The notes: generated by a model not told the origin, from the letters alone. A stretch of DNA of 64,000 nucleotides from an uncultured Chloroflexota bacterium (GCA_902786265.1 CADACE010000022.1:1-64000), one strand, 5' to 3'. Counted from the stretch's first letter, positions 22,667-32,358 are shown. Made by a program: numbers and translations.

Positions 22667-25420
22667 TCAATTCCTGATTCTTTCCTGATTCCCATTGAGC
22701 GGAGCTTCGTCCGCTTCGACCATGACGTCTTCCGTCATACTTTCGATCTTCTGATATAACGGGCTCCCGGTATCCTTCAGGGGCTCCATGACCTCATCAA
22801 TATCTTTGGTTTTCAGCAATTTGCCCAGCATCCTGAAATACCAGCTTTTCAGCACGTCAAACACCTGGTCCTGCACTTCCTTCTCGTCGGGATCCTTCAG
22901 GGACCGTTTGATCCCACGGATGACCATCTTCATCTGATAGGGACTCTGTTCGATGCATTTGAGGGTATCCTGCTCCAGCCATTGAATGACCTGATCATAG
23001 TCCTTTAATTTTTTCTTATCCGCCCTAAGACGGTTTTTCATCCCGCCGAATATCTTCTGCATGATCAGCAGTTTATAGGTGTCCGAAGCCGAATTTCCCC
23101 CTTTCGAAAAAATCGGGGATTCTTCCATCCTGTCATCCGGGCTTTCCGATTTCCGTTCTTTTTTCCCGAGGGCAAAGGCATAATCCACATCCTGCTGGCT
23201 GTATTCTTCCTTCTCCAGCATATAGCGGTGGGATGTGTCACAACTGTCGATAAGTTCACGGACACGCTCGAGTTTTCTATATTCTCTCTCCTCATCCGCG
23301 TCACGGTTTCCGTCCCCCATGTTAAACAGTTCGATAAATCTGAGGTAATTTTCAAGGGCAGTTTTCGGTGACTTGTAGACCTGCAGAAGAGATTCATAAC
23401 GGGAAGGAGAGATGCCGAGTCTTTTTCCATTTACGATAAAGAGATACTGCTCGTTATAGAATTTATACCGGATGTTGCCGAGGTCGCTGTCCTTGCTGTC
23501 CAGATCTTTTTCCTCCTCCTCGGATTTCTTCCGCCAGGAAACGTCAAGGGCGTAAATAATCTGGTCCAGTGTCCCGATCGTATTGACAACAGGGTCATGA
23601 AGACGGCGGTCATTTTTGTAATATTTGAACAGCAGTTTGTTCAGATCCGATTTATAACCGGATAATTTCGTACGCGCGGTGCGGATGTCTTTTTTCGAGG
23701 TGTTGATCAGATCCTTATCCCGGGCAAGTAAGCCCAGCATCGGCATGTAGAGCCTTCCCAGATTGTCGATGATCCTTTGAAGTTCATCGGGGATATTTCC
23801 CTCCGCGAGATCTTCCTCAGGTGTGATTTGGCTAAGCAGATTTTGGATGTAGGCCCCGCTGGACATCAGGCTTTGGTTCAGGGCGCTTGTATCCTTACTG
23901 TCCACTTCGCCGCCCTCCGCATCTTTTATCCTGATGGGAAACGCACCGATCTCTCCGGTGCCGGGTCCTTCCAGACGGCGGATATTTTCCGCGGACGCGT
24001 TCGGAGAATGGGCTTTCGAGGGCCTCAGGGTGAAAAGCTTCAGCGATTTCTTATAGCGGTCGTAATCCGCCTTCGTGACCATCTTGTTGCCGAAGCCCTG
24101 GTAATTCATGTCATCTCTGTGGGCCTGCTTATCCAGTACGTTTTCCATTTCCGCCTTGAAAAGCGGCGCCATGGCACCTGCGCCGAACATCTTCCGGTCC
24201 AGGTTCCCGGGCATGTTGACGTCAGCCTTTTCAAAAATAGGTGCAGCCTCTCTGATATTCGCCGCATCCACGACCATATCCCTGACGAAGGTCGTGCAGT
24301 TGCGCGTGTAGGGATTATAGCCCTTATCCGGATATTTTTCCGAAGCATTCAGGATGGCATTGACCTGCCGCGCGCTGGCGTTAAAACGCCGGCTGACCGT
24401 ATAGGCGTCATTCTTCTCATTCCGCAGCTGCCCGGGTAAGTTTGCGTTGTTGTAATTGCTGACCGCATTCGCAGATACCGATGTCAATCCTCCGCCCAGG
24501 TAATAGCCGTAGCGCAGCCCGTAGCGTTCCAGCTCTCCGGTCCGGGGATTTTTGCGGTTGAATTCGATGCCGATGCCGGAATGTCCGGTTTCCTGTTCCT
24601 CATTAAGGGTCAGATCCCTGGATACCTGGTTGGTGTGGACAGAAATGACCGGCGGTTTCTCCTTTCCTTCCGAGTCCATCGGATCTTCGGCGATGGGATA
24701 AGCCCAGATATCCGGTACACGGCGGAAGTCGATGTCGATCTGATATTTTGACCTTTTTTCAAACTGCGCGCCGTCCCAGCCCGGAATGGCTTTCCGGTTC
24801 CTTGCCCGCTGGTAATCCCGTTTTCTTGAGAAAACACCTTTCCATAAGCCTGTCCAGGAACCAATTCCGGTGAATTTCCCGAAGGTCAGTAAATTGAAAA
24901 GGGTTGCGAGGATCCCCCCGATCTTCCCAACGGTTTTTCCGCCGTAATAGGCAGCCGCACTGCCCAGTTTTTTCCAGAAACTCGGCTGCGACTTCGGGGC
25001 TAGTTTTTGCGCGGCAAAATCCCAGCCATCGACAGGCCCCATATCATTCCCGGCCTCTTCGAGATCGGAGTTCTCGGACAGGTCATCGCCGATTCCGTTC
25101 TTCATCGAAAGTGAGCTTCTTCTGCTCCCGACGCTGAGAAGGTCCGGTTCCTTAAGGCTGTTTTTCTCACTGATCAGGGAATCATTCATGATGTTCCCTG
25201 AATCTTTATCCTTCTTTTTCGCCTTTTCCGTTTTTGGGAGCAGCCTGTTCGTGTCGTTCAGGTAATAATGCGAAAGTCCATCGTCGGCGATCTCCCCGGG
25301 AACACTCCGGTTTTCCTGTGCAACTTCCTCCTTTTCGGGAAGAGCATCGGGTTCTTTTATTATATTTTCGGTAAGAGCATCTGGTTCTTTTTCTGCGATC
25401 TCATTTATAAGCGTAAGCAC
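22667..25420 (-). CDS. Large predicted effector with permuted papain-like motif
   Basis: 917 residues counted from a GTG at 25420; the same frame stays open to about 25690 without a canonical start, so the true N-terminus is uncertain or lost. The N-terminal third is acidic and repetitive (EPDAL.E twice; IADDGLSHYYLND and its upstream counterpart IGNETLTHYFESD). Then come a Gly/aromatic hydrophobic stretch (about 155-185), a domain with GHSGIGIEF (about 292-300) and NPYTRNCTTFVRDM (about 382-395), and a helical C-terminal half. His first and Asn-Cys-Thr later is the order in permuted NlpC/P60 and DUF4105-type papain-fold enzymes. The linkers resemble those of the DUF4157 proteins at 42-57 kb, but the DUF4157 domain is absent. 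Probably a toxin or secreted effector; substrate unknown. Confidence 0.6.
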   Translation of the reverse strand: MLTLINEIAEKEPDALTENIIKEPDALPEKEEVAQENRSVPGEIADDGLSHYYLNDTNRLLPKTEKAKKKDKDSGNIMNDSLISEKNSLKEPDLLSVGSRRSSLSMKNGIGDDLSENSDLEEAGNDMGPVDGWDFAAQKLAPKSQPSFWKKLGSAAAYYGGKTVGKIGGILATLFNLLTFGKFTGIGSWTGLWKGVFSRKRDYQRARNRKAIPGWDGAQFEKRSKYQIDIDFRRVPDIWAYPIAEDPMDSEGKEKPPVISVHTNQVSRDLTLNEEQETGHSGIGIEFNRKNPRTGELERYGLRYGYYLGGGLTSVSANAVSNYNNANLPGQLRNEKNDAYTVSRRFNASARQVNAILNASEKYPDKGYNPYTRNCTTFVRDMVVDAANIREAAPIFEKADVNMPGNLDRKMFGAGAMAPLFKAEMENVLDKQAHRDDMNYQGFGNKMVTKADYDRYKKSLKLFTLRPSKAHSPNASAENIRRLEGPGTGEIGAFPIRIKDAEGGEVDSKDTSALNQSLMSSGAYIQNLLSQITPEEDLAEGNIPDELQRIIDNLGRLYMPMLGLLARDKDLINTSKKDIRTARTKLSGYKSDLNKLLFKYYKNDRRLHDPVVNTIGTLDQIIYALDVSWRKKSEEEEKDLDSKDSDLGNIRYKFYNEQYLFIVNGKRLGISPSRYESLLQVYKSPKTALENYLRFIELFNMGDGNRDADEEREYRKLERVRELIDSCDTSHRYMLEKEEYSQQDVDYAFALGKKERKSESPDDRMEESPIFSKGGNSASDTYKLLIMQKIFGGMKNRLRADKKKLKDYDQVIQWLEQDTLKCIEQSPYQMKMVIRGIKRSLKDPDEKEVQDQVFDVLKSWYFRMLGKLLKTKDIDEVMEPLKDTGSPLYQKIESMTEDVMVEADEAPLNGNQERIRN

Positions 25421-25922
25421 CGTTCCGGCAGCCTTTTCCCGGTCCTCTTCGTTCTGCGATCCGTTTTTCTTTTTTGGGGAACGGGTGCCGATAATGTTGA
25501 GGTCGCTTTCAAAGTAATGTGTCAGCGTCTCATTACCGATCTCTAACGGATCCGCTCCCTGTTGGCCGCGGATCTCCGGGGCCGGCTGTTTCTCCTGTTC
25601 CTGTTTTTTTCGGGTCTTTCGTACATCTTTTCCTGACTTCAGCGCTGCTGTGCTGCCGGTTCCGGCAGGTTTGTTCCTAAAAATAAGCGCTTATTTAATT
25701 AATTATAATATATTTTCCCGGCTGAACCTATATGAAAATATCTAATCCGGGATGCAGAAACAGGGAAAAGTGTTTTTGCGGTTAGTGTCCGGCAGCTTTT
25801 TGAACATGGTGCCGGTGCACCTTTTTATATGCGGAAGTTACTTCTGTAAATCCGGCAATTCTGTTACTTCCTGCCGAACTGCTGACATTTATCATATATT
25901 CTGAACAGTAACAGCTGCTGTA
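25421..25922. other. Upstream coding extension, palindrome and AT-rich gap
   Basis: 25421-25690 is open in frame with the effector gene and encodes a charged linker with a repeat of the downstream IADDGLSHYY motif, so it is probably coding. At 25681-25696 lies the perfect palindrome AAATAAGCGCTTATTT, and a TATAAT for minus-strand transcription at 25702-25707. Beyond it, 25808-25826 has GGTGC/GCACC with TTTTT, a weak plus-strand terminator. The rest shows nothing. Confidence 0.45.
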
Positions 25923-26747
25923 TCAGTTATTCAGATATTCATTCCTGTATCGCAAGGCAGACTCAGGGCAGCGGGTCGTGATGTTATATACACCCATTGT
26001 CAGACACAGCTGTATCAGTTCAGGTTCATCGACTGTCCAGACTGAAAGCGGGATATCGGCATCACTCATCTTTTTTATGAATTTCGTTTTCAGCAGTATT
26101 TTGGGAAGGTTGATCGCTTTTGCCTGCGTTTCCTGAAATACCCGGAGAATATCTTCAAAAATATCCTCCCTAAGTGTTTTTACTGCCGCGTAAAATTTCT
26201 GCTGAATTCCCGACGTATCGTATAAATACACGTTTGGGCGTGGATCATTAGCATCAATGACAAGTATGAGGGGATCCTCCATAAGCGCCGTGAATAATTC
26301 ATCACCGAGATCCTCTCGGTGATGAAGATAGAAATATTTCAATAATCTTTCAAAATTCAAAAAGAACGAGGCCTCTCCGCTAAGACCAGTGTCATTCAGT
26401 AAAATATCGGGAGCCGCACAGCCGGTCAGGATCAGCCGCTCAGACGGAAAGCCAAAGTCTTTCGCCGCCTGAATGGTTATATGAATCGCTTTCGGTTCCT
26501 TGATATCGAAATTGATCATCAGGGAAGTGGGAAAGACCCTTTGAAAAACTTTCTCAAGCTGGTTTTTCTCCAGATATTCTTCAAGTGAAAGCAGATCATG
26601 TGAGACCCGGAGATTGCCTAAAGGATCGATACGCACATCGATCTCGACCGCGTCCGAACCGACCTCCAAAGCTTTTTCGATTGAATCCATTGTATCGATC
26701 CCGGTACCTTCACAACCGGAATGGGCAGTAATCATTGTTCTATTCAT
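25923..26747 (-). CDS. Glycerophosphodiester phosphodiesterase family protein
   Basis: 274 residues, cytoplasmic. ITAHSGCEGTGIDTMDSIEKAL and SDAVEIDVRIDPLGNLRVSHD give the GDPD pattern, with the first catalytic His in AHSG (AHRG in most), the metal-binding Glu and Asp in EIDV, and the second His in VSHD. NFDIKEP and the C-terminal SVWTVDEPE also match. GDPDs release sn-glycerol-3-phosphate from glycerophosphodiesters. The HS in place of HR is a known but less common variant, so the exact activity is uncertain. GGAGT nine bases upstream sets the start. It lies 36 bp after the hydrolase gene, probably one transcript. Confidence 0.75.
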   Translation of the reverse strand: MNRTMITAHSGCEGTGIDTMDSIEKALEVGSDAVEIDVRIDPLGNLRVSHDLLSLEEYLEKNQLEKVFQRVFPTSLMINFDIKEPKAIHITIQAAKDFGFPSERLILTGCAAPDILLNDTGLSGEASFFLNFERLLKYFYLHHREDLGDELFTALMEDPLILVIDANDPRPNVYLYDTSGIQQKFYAAVKTLREDIFEDILRVFQETQAKAINLPKILLKTKFIKKMSDADIPLSVWTVDEPELIQLCLTMGVYNITTRCPESALRYRNEYLNN

Positions 26748-26783
26748 TTCGTAAGACTCCGTTCATTGATCCTGATAAAAAGC

Positions 26784-28343
26784 TCAGCGGGAAATAACCT
26801 CTTTTACCGCGTTCGCAAAGTCTTCCGGCGCATCATTCTGAGGAGAATGACCGCAGCCATCGATAAGAGTAAGCTCTTTCTGCGGGGCCGTGATGGCGTC
26901 CATATATTCCCGGGTCAGGTCCACCGGGCAGATCCAGTCTTCGGAACCCGAGATAAAATGAACCGGAACCTGATAGTCCGTTTTCTTCTCATACGCGTCA
27001 TAGGTACCGATATAATCAAACAGCCGGCTGTTGAGAGCCAGGTAGTCATCCAGAGAAAAAATCTGGATTGAGAACCATTTCAGGTCATCGATACCAAAAT
27101 ACGGGGAACTCATTCCCAGCCACATTGCGTTTGCTTTTCTGGCAGCAGGATGGTATTTTGACACCGGCTCACGCAGTGCAAGCATGTTCAAAAGCGTTTT
27201 GTCCGCCATGTAGGTTCCATAGGCTTTTTCCATCTCACTTGTATCATCACCGGCAGCTTTTGCTTTCTGCAAAGCATCCTCATAGCTCAGGATATCTCCA
27301 TCCGCCACGGAAACGACCTGCCCTACCCCGATATATTCAGACACCTTTTCCGGGTGGTCAAGCACATACTGACTGCCGAGGATCGTCCCATAGGAATGCC
27401 CCATGATGATGACATTATCCTTTCCGAAGCGGGAACGGACATAATCAACAAGTTCATCCAGGTCAGCCAAGGCCTGTTCAAAGTCCGCCGTCCGGTTTTC
27501 CGGATCCGAAGCTTTATTCCTGTAATACGTCCTCCCTGCACCCCGCTGATCCCATCCGACAAGCGTGTAGTCATCCATCAGCCGGTCCGCGAAGGTATAC
27601 ATCACCATGGTATCCGGTGCTGCCGGTCCGCCATGCAGATAAATGATCACAGGATTGGAAACATCCTTCCCGGTCATCAGGATATACTGATCCTGACCGC
27701 CCAGAGGAATATAGGCTTCTTCATCCACTCCTTTTATGAAATTTGCCTGATGTCTGATATACCTGAAATTCCGGACACCTGTCGGAACAATGATCGCGGC
27801 GAATATGAGCAGCAGAAGAACTGCCGCGGCCCCTTTGAGGATCCGTTTGGCAACCGGTTTCTTTTCCTTCGGACCGTTTACTTCTTTTTCATGCGCCAAA
27901 TGAATACCGATATGACCGATACCCAGGATAATAACAGCAATGATCAGCCAGATGTTGATCCCGTAGATCCCGAGTAAGAAAACAGCGGCCACAGGAAGCG
28001 TCGCCCCGGCAACAGGGAATCCGCAAAAGCCGCGGTATTGGTCTCGCATCGTTTTTTCGCTTTTGAAATATCGATACCAGTAGAGCTCATACAGGATCAT
28101 GAGCAAAAACGAAACGATGAGCCACAGGCACCACAAAGTCCATGGGCGCAGATTAAAATCAGTAAATACCAATATCAAAGCGCTGACAAGGACTTCACCG
28201 ATCCTTTCGAATGCCGCGAGCACTCTGTTCTCGTTTCTGACATATTTTTCGTAGTCAGCAGGCTTGTTTTTCGCCCAAAGTATGTTCGGAACCATCAGCA
28301 TTACCAGATAGATGAGTCCGACATATGAAAATCCGAAATGCAT
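26784..28343 (-). CDS. Membrane-anchored alpha/beta hydrolase
   Basis: 519 residues. About five membrane helices in the first 190 residues (one at the very N-terminus, then 50-75, 120-145, and 180-200) precede a proline-iminopeptidase-like alpha/beta hydrolase (about 205-519). YLHGGPAAP is the oxyanion loop, GWDQRGAGRT the following strand-loop, GHSYGT the nucleophile elbow with Ser, and GCGHSPQNDAPEDF ends with the catalytic His. HGGP-type hydrolases act on peptides or small esters. The active site should face the same side as the loop after the last helix. AAGGAG ten bases upstream sets the start. Confidence 0.8.
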   Translation of the reverse strand: MHFGFSYVGLIYLVMLMVPNILWAKNKPADYEKYVRNENRVLAAFERIGEVLVSALILVFTDFNLRPWTLWCLWLIVSFLLMILYELYWYRYFKSEKTMRDQYRGFCGFPVAGATLPVAAVFLLGIYGINIWLIIAVIILGIGHIGIHLAHEKEVNGPKEKKPVAKRILKGAAAVLLLLIFAAIIVPTGVRNFRYIRHQANFIKGVDEEAYIPLGGQDQYILMTGKDVSNPVIIYLHGGPAAPDTMVMYTFADRLMDDYTLVGWDQRGAGRTYYRNKASDPENRTADFEQALADLDELVDYVRSRFGKDNVIIMGHSYGTILGSQYVLDHPEKVSEYIGVGQVVSVADGDILSYEDALQKAKAAGDDTSEMEKAYGTYMADKTLLNMLALREPVSKYHPAARKANAMWLGMSSPYFGIDDLKWFSIQIFSLDDYLALNSRLFDYIGTYDAYEKKTDYQVPVHFISGSEDWICPVDLTREYMDAITAPQKELTLIDGCGHSPQNDAPEDFANAVKEVISR

Positions 28344-28365
28344 CGAAATAATTCTCCTTAAACTG

Positions 28366-28980
28366 TTACCTGTTTGAGATCAGCTGCATATACTCAGCGC
28401 TGCTCATGACCCGCGTATGGATGGGGGAAAAGCTCTCTGCCAGGATGCGGACCAGCTGCTCATTTTCGGGAGTAAGCCCCGAAACGCAGTCATAGAGATA
28501 GATCACCTCATATCCCAGATCGATCGCGTCCAGCATGGTTGCCAGCACACAGCATTCCGCGACCACACCTGTTATGACCACCCGTTTTTTCCCTTCAAGC
28601 GCGGGGCGTAAAGCGGCAGCCTTCATCGAGGAATATGTATCTTTTATGATGACATTATCATCAGTCATAATATGCCTGATGGGATCCGGAAAGTCACAGA
28701 GAAATTCATCCGCGTTGATTTCAGCGTATTCTTCGTTGTATTGTTTCCAGCGTCCCACGGGATCAGCTGAAGGCATATACTTTGTCAAAACATAGTCGGG
28801 AGCGTCAGGGGAGCGTAAAATGTTCAGTGTGTTTTCAATTGACTGCACCATGGTCGGACACGCCCAGGGCTGTCCGGGAAGGTAGACATTCTGGAAATCA
28901 ATTAATATCAGTAAATCTTCACTGCTGTCATATCGCGCGGGATCATCCTGCTGCGCCTGAACACTATCACAAAAAGTCAT
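28366..28980 (-). CDS. Isochorismatase-family cysteine hydrolase
   Basis: 204 residues from ATG 28980 (GGGGG five bases upstream; a GTG at 29007 would add nine). The catalytic triad of the family is visible: Asp in LLILIDFQN, Lys in VIIKDTYSS and Cys in GVVAECCVLAT. Members hydrolyse amides such as nicotinamide, N-carbamoylsarcosine or isochorismate. The length fits nicotinamidase-like enzymes, and the deoD gene just upstream on the same strand would fit nucleoside/NAD salvage, but the substrate cannot be read from the sequence. Confidence 0.8.
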   Translation of the reverse strand: MTFCDSVQAQQDDPARYDSSEDLLILIDFQNVYLPGQPWACPTMVQSIENTLNILRSPDAPDYVLTKYMPSADPVGRWKQYNEEYAEINADEFLCDFPDPIRHIMTDDNVIIKDTYSSMKAAALRPALEGKKRVVITGVVAECCVLATMLDAIDLGYEVIYLYDCVSGLTPENEQLVRILAESFSPIHTRVMSSAEYMQLISNR

Positions 28981-29059
28981 AAAGCCCCCATACAAATCAA
29001 AATCCACAAAAGGAACCGTGATAACCTTTTCATCAAAGACTTCGTTTCCTGCCGGTCTG

Positions 29060-29788
29060 TTATTCCGCGTTTACAGCGGTCAGCAAAGCGAGCTTTATCA
29101 GATCGTCGACCGTCCGTACCGGTTCGTTATCGGGAGCGTCATCAAAATGTTCAACGCCCTCTTCATCTACCGTAATGTTCAGAATAATACCGATCGTCAT
29201 CAGCGCTTTCGCCCCGAACTCCGCCGCCGCGGTATACAGAGCTGTTCCCTCCATCTCTGAGGCCAGTATTCCGTATTGCTGCCACATCTTCGACTTATAG
29301 TTTTCGTCACGGTATATTCTGTCATTGCAAACCACGTTGCCGGTATACGTCCTGAGTCCCAACTGCTTCGCGATCTCATTTGCCTTGCACAAAAGGCCAA
29401 AATCGGCAATCGGAGCAAAATAGCCGTTGAACCGGTTATCATTGATCCCGGATGTCGTGGAGGTCGCCTGGGCAAGGACGATATCGAATTTCTTCATTCC
29501 GGGAACATAACCGCCGGAAGTCCCGGCCCGGACAGCGATTTTCACGCCGTAATCCCGGAACAGCTCGGTCGCATAAATGAGCATGGAAGGATTTCCCATC
29601 CCGACTGCCATCACGGAAACCCTGATCCCTTCATAAGTGCCTGTGTAACAGAAAGCCGCCCGCTTGTCATTTACAAGGACGGCATTATCCAGATAGTTCT
29701 CAGCTATGTGCTTTGCCCTGTAAGGATCGCCGACCAAAACAATCCGCTCGGCGATCTCTCCCGGACGGGCATCGATATGCATACTCAT
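29060..29788 (-). CDS. deoD: Purine-nucleoside phosphorylase, DeoD type
   Basis: 242 residues, full length for the hexameric DeoD family. Conserved segments are the phosphate-binding VLVGDPYRAK, MAVGMGNPS, RAGTSGGY (usually RVGTCGA or RVGSCGA, here altered), and LASEMEGTALY with the ribose-contacting Glu. ITVDEE replaces the usual DH-hexxT acid region. It splits purine nucleosides with phosphate to base and ribose-1-phosphate. AAGGAG eight bases before the ATG sets the start. Its neighbour downstream, an isochorismatase-type hydrolase, may act on a related salvage product. Confidence 0.9.
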   Translation of the reverse strand: MSMHIDARPGEIAERIVLVGDPYRAKHIAENYLDNAVLVNDKRAAFCYTGTYEGIRVSVMAVGMGNPSMLIYATELFRDYGVKIAVRAGTSGGYVPGMKKFDIVLAQATSTTSGINDNRFNGYFAPIADFGLLCKANEIAKQLGLRTYTGNVVCNDRIYRDENYKSKMWQQYGILASEMEGTALYTAAAEFGAKALMTIGIILNITVDEEGVEHFDDAPDNEPVRTVDDLIKLALLTAVNAE

Positions 29789-30012
29789 CTTTTTGTTCTC
29801 CTTTTCGAAAAATTATTATGACCTGCCCTCGAAAATCCTTTCAATAGATTATCTATACGCGATTTTCACCTGTTCAAACTTCAAGACAATTATAAGCTAA
29901 TTATAATTGGTTCATGTCGGGAAACAAAATATATTCCGTCCCGAATTGAAAAAATTACAGTAATTAATGTTATATGCTTTTTATGGCATTAATTACGAAA
30001 TCGATTTATACC

Positions 30013-30390
30013 TCACTTAATATCTGCAAAAATATATGCCTGTTCGATCCAGGTGACCAATTCGTCATCGATCTCGTTAACGTCACCGATAACGATATGT
30101 GTTGTCCATCTCCCCGGATATGGTTCGGTTTTTACCGCAGCTCTGTCAGAATCCAGCGGATAAGGAAGTCCTAATGTGATTACGATATATGGATCCGGAA
30201 GCTCAGCTTTCCTTTTCACCCGTGCAAAGGACACACAAGCGAACACATGCCTGTTTAAAAATGTGATCTGCGTCTTTTGCACTTTCTTCTGTATGTAAGG
30301 AAACAATTCATAGAGTCTTGTTTCAAATACTTCATATATCGGTAATGCCAATGGACTTTTATCAAAGAAAAGCAATGTTTCAGCATCCAT
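30013..30390 (-). CDS. DUF5655-family protein
   Basis: 125 residues from ATG 30390 (GGTGG nine bases upstream; an ATG at 30396 is too close to that site). The pattern IYEVFETRLYELFPYIQKKVQKTQITF ... YIVITLGLPYPL ... RWTTHIVIGDVNEIDDELVTWIEQAY matches the DUF5655 family, found alone or attached to DNA-repair and transport proteins, of unknown biochemical role. It is an isolated minus-strand gene with AT-rich flanks. Confidence 0.65.
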   Translation of the reverse strand: MDAETLLFFDKSPLALPIYEVFETRLYELFPYIQKKVQKTQITFLNRHVFACVSFARVKRKAELPDPYIVITLGLPYPLDSDRAAVKTEPYPGRWTTHIVIGDVNEIDDELVTWIEQAYIFADIK

Positions 30391-30506
30391 CAACATCTTC
30401 CACCTTTATCAATTGTCCTGAACGATTTGTAATAAATCAGCCAAAATAAAACTCACAGTCAGATAAATTCCGATTTAGCCGGATATTATGACGAACGACG
30501 GACCGG

Positions 30507-31316
30507 TCATGAAAAATTCTTTTCCGCATTTTCGGAAATGATCCTTCGCTTGTCAAGCGTTTTCCCGAAAAGAGCATCTGCCGCTGCAGGGAACATCTCG
30601 TATATCACCTTTGTTCCTTCCTCAGTGATGCCTCCTTTTGTGGCAACACGTTCAACGACCTCATCAAAAGTCATGCCGGAACGAAGCATCAGGTCCGCGG
30701 TCGCACTCATTGTATTCAAGACCATCTTCACGACCTGATTCATGGGGATATCGGTATGCTTCTTTCCGGACCGGCAGAGGACATCAAATATCGAAGCGAT
30801 GAATCCGGGCATGCAGCTAACAAGTTCCGCACCCATTCCCATTTCACGCTCCGGAAGTTCGATGACATCTCCGATACAATCCAAAAGCCCGGTAAGCATT
30901 TCTTTGCTGCGGGCATCGACCAGTTCATTAAAGCATATGAGTGTCTGGGACCTGTTGATTTCTGCCGTAACACTCGGAATGACTTTAGCCATCTTTTGCC
31001 GGACGATTTTGGAAAGGAGGTCAAAAGAAATGCTTCCATTCAGCGACACCAGAAGCGTCCCGGGGTTCAGGTCGTTTTTAATTTCACATAAAACATCTTT
31101 GAGATCCGAAGGGCGCACGCAGAGAAAAACGATATCCGCGTTCCTCACAAGTTCTTTATTGTCTTTGCAGATGACCGCGGCGGACGAAGCCTCCTCAAGC
31201 TTTTCAAAGGTTCTGTTTGAAACAAACAGATCTTCCCCGGATAACACCCCTGCTTCTGAAAATTTCCACAAAAGCATCTTTCCCATGCTGCCGTATCCGA
31301 TGATTCCTGTCTTCAT
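30507..31316 (-). CDS. Pyrroline-5-carboxylate reductase-like (ProC/ComER) oxidoreductase
   Basis: 269 residues from ATG 31316, which has GGAGGAAGG upstream. GIIGYGSMGKML is the Rossmann NAD(P) motif, FLCVRPSDL and PGTLLVSLNGSIS follow the ProC pattern, VIPSVTAEI replaces the usual RxMPN, and GMTFDEVVERVATKGGITEEG is the ProC C-terminal substrate-binding signature (VATPGGxT). The change of MPN to IPS suggests a ComER-type paralogue and not a housekeeping ProC. Stands alone on the minus strand, facing the SIMPL gene. Confidence 0.75.
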   Translation of the reverse strand: MKTGIIGYGSMGKMLLWKFSEAGVLSGEDLFVSNRTFEKLEEASSAAVICKDNKELVRNADIVFLCVRPSDLKDVLCEIKNDLNPGTLLVSLNGSISFDLLSKIVRQKMAKVIPSVTAEINRSQTLICFNELVDARSKEMLTGLLDCIGDVIELPEREMGMGAELVSCMPGFIASIFDVLCRSGKKHTDIPMNQVVKMVLNTMSATADLMLRSGMTFDEVVERVATKGGITEEGTKVIYEMFPAAADALFGKTLDKRRIISENAEKNFS

Positions 31317-31497
31317 CCGGTCCTTCCTCCATAGCTCAGATTCGTTGATCATATTATACAGGGAAATAACAAAACACATGGCTTTCAGCGGTCAGTCTCA
31401 CAGGGATTGGATGAGAAGAGTTCAATTCCGGATCCGGCAGCTATCGACAAAACGACCCGGAAAGGGGTAAAATACCTTCAGCTATAAAAAACTTTCA

Positions 31498-31518
31498 GAT
31501 CACGGAAAAACCGTGATC
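31498..31518 (+). promoter_or_regulatory. Hairpin in the SIMPL gene leader
   Basis: GATCACGG and CCGTGATC form a perfect 8-bp stem with a five-A loop, about 70 bp before the start codon. No T-run follows. It may protect the mRNA or act as a protein site. Confidence 0.3.
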
Positions 31519-31587
31519 AGGAAACTTTTCATAAATCTATACCGTCTAATAGTGTGTGACGAAAGTCACCGGAAAGGAACAATACTT

Positions 31588-32286
31588 ATGAAAAAATTTT
31601 TCGTTTTATTTATTGTCATGATCATGATGCTCACCGCTGCTTCAGCCATGGCTGAGACAACGATCAATGTCAGCGGGACCGGCGAGGTGCGTGTCAGCGC
31701 GGATACAGCCGTGATCTCCCTGGGAGTCAATGCCCGCGACAAGGATGTGCTGAAAGCGCAGCAGAAGGCAAATGAAGCCATTGCCGCGATCCGGGCTGCA
31801 TTGATCGGGGAAGGCGTAAAAGAAGAAAACATCAATACCGAATTTATCAACATCTATGTCACATATGATTATCAGAACGGCGAGGAAGAACTCGCCGCTT
31901 ATAACGCCAGTTCCACACTGGCCATCAAAGTCACGGATATGGAAAGCGCCGGCGCCCTGATCGACGCGGCGTTTGCTGCCGGAGCGAATACGCTGAACGG
32001 CATCTCCTTCTTTGCCTCAGACACAAAAGAAGCGGAAACCGAGGCTCTGAAATTCGCGGTAGAAGACGCAAAAGCTAAAGCTGAAATTCTGGCACAGGCT
32101 TCCGGATTGAAGATCACCGGAATCGAGAACATCTCCGAAGGAGGCATTTCCAGCTATGAAAACAGCCTCGCAAACGTCAATGCCAAAGCCATGTCTGCTG
32201 AAAGCGCGTATGACGCCCGCACGGTCATACAGGCAGCCAAAATGCTCGTTACCGCAACCGTGAGCATTACCTTTGCCGCGGAGTAA
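31588..32286 (+). CDS. Secreted SIMPL-domain (DUF541) protein
   Basis: 232 residues. Signal peptide MKKFFVLFIVMIMMLTAASAMA, then one SIMPL domain over the rest: INVSGTGEVRVSADTAVISLGV, GVKEENINTEFINIYVTYDY and ALKFAVEDAKAKAEILAQASG match the family start, middle and helical part. SIMPL proteins are exported, oligomerise into rings or cages and have poorly known roles, some in stress tolerance. ATG 31588 is preferred because AAAGGA lies upstream and the signal peptide starts there. A terminator follows 24 bp after the stop. Confidence 0.85.
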   Translation: MKKFFVLFIVMIMMLTAASAMAETTINVSGTGEVRVSADTAVISLGVNARDKDVLKAQQKANEAIAAIRAALIGEGVKEENINTEFINIYVTYDYQNGEEELAAYNASSTLAIKVTDMESAGALIDAAFAAGANTLNGISFFASDTKEAETEALKFAVEDAKAKAEILAQASGLKITGIENISEGGISSYENSLANVNAKAMSAESAYDARTVIQAAKMLVTATVSITFAAE

Positions 32287-32309
32287 TATCCGAACTTCAA
32301 TGAATGATA

Positions 32310-32349
32310 AAAACTGCTGCCGGCGTAGATGCGGCAGCAGTTTTGTTTT
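32310..32349 (+). terminator. Bidirectional terminator between SIMPL gene and peptide operon
   Basis: AAAACTGCTGCC (32310-32321) pairs with GGCAGCAGTTTT (32333-32344), followed by GTTTT. On the minus strand the mirror A/T ends also allow termination of the convergent transporter operon. Confidence 0.75.
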
Positions 32350-32358
32350 CAGAACTTT

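Noticed and set aside
23777-24439. 220-codon plus-strand frame inside the large effector
   Set aside because: The minus frame holds the conserved GHSGIGIEF and NCTTF motifs and continues on both sides.
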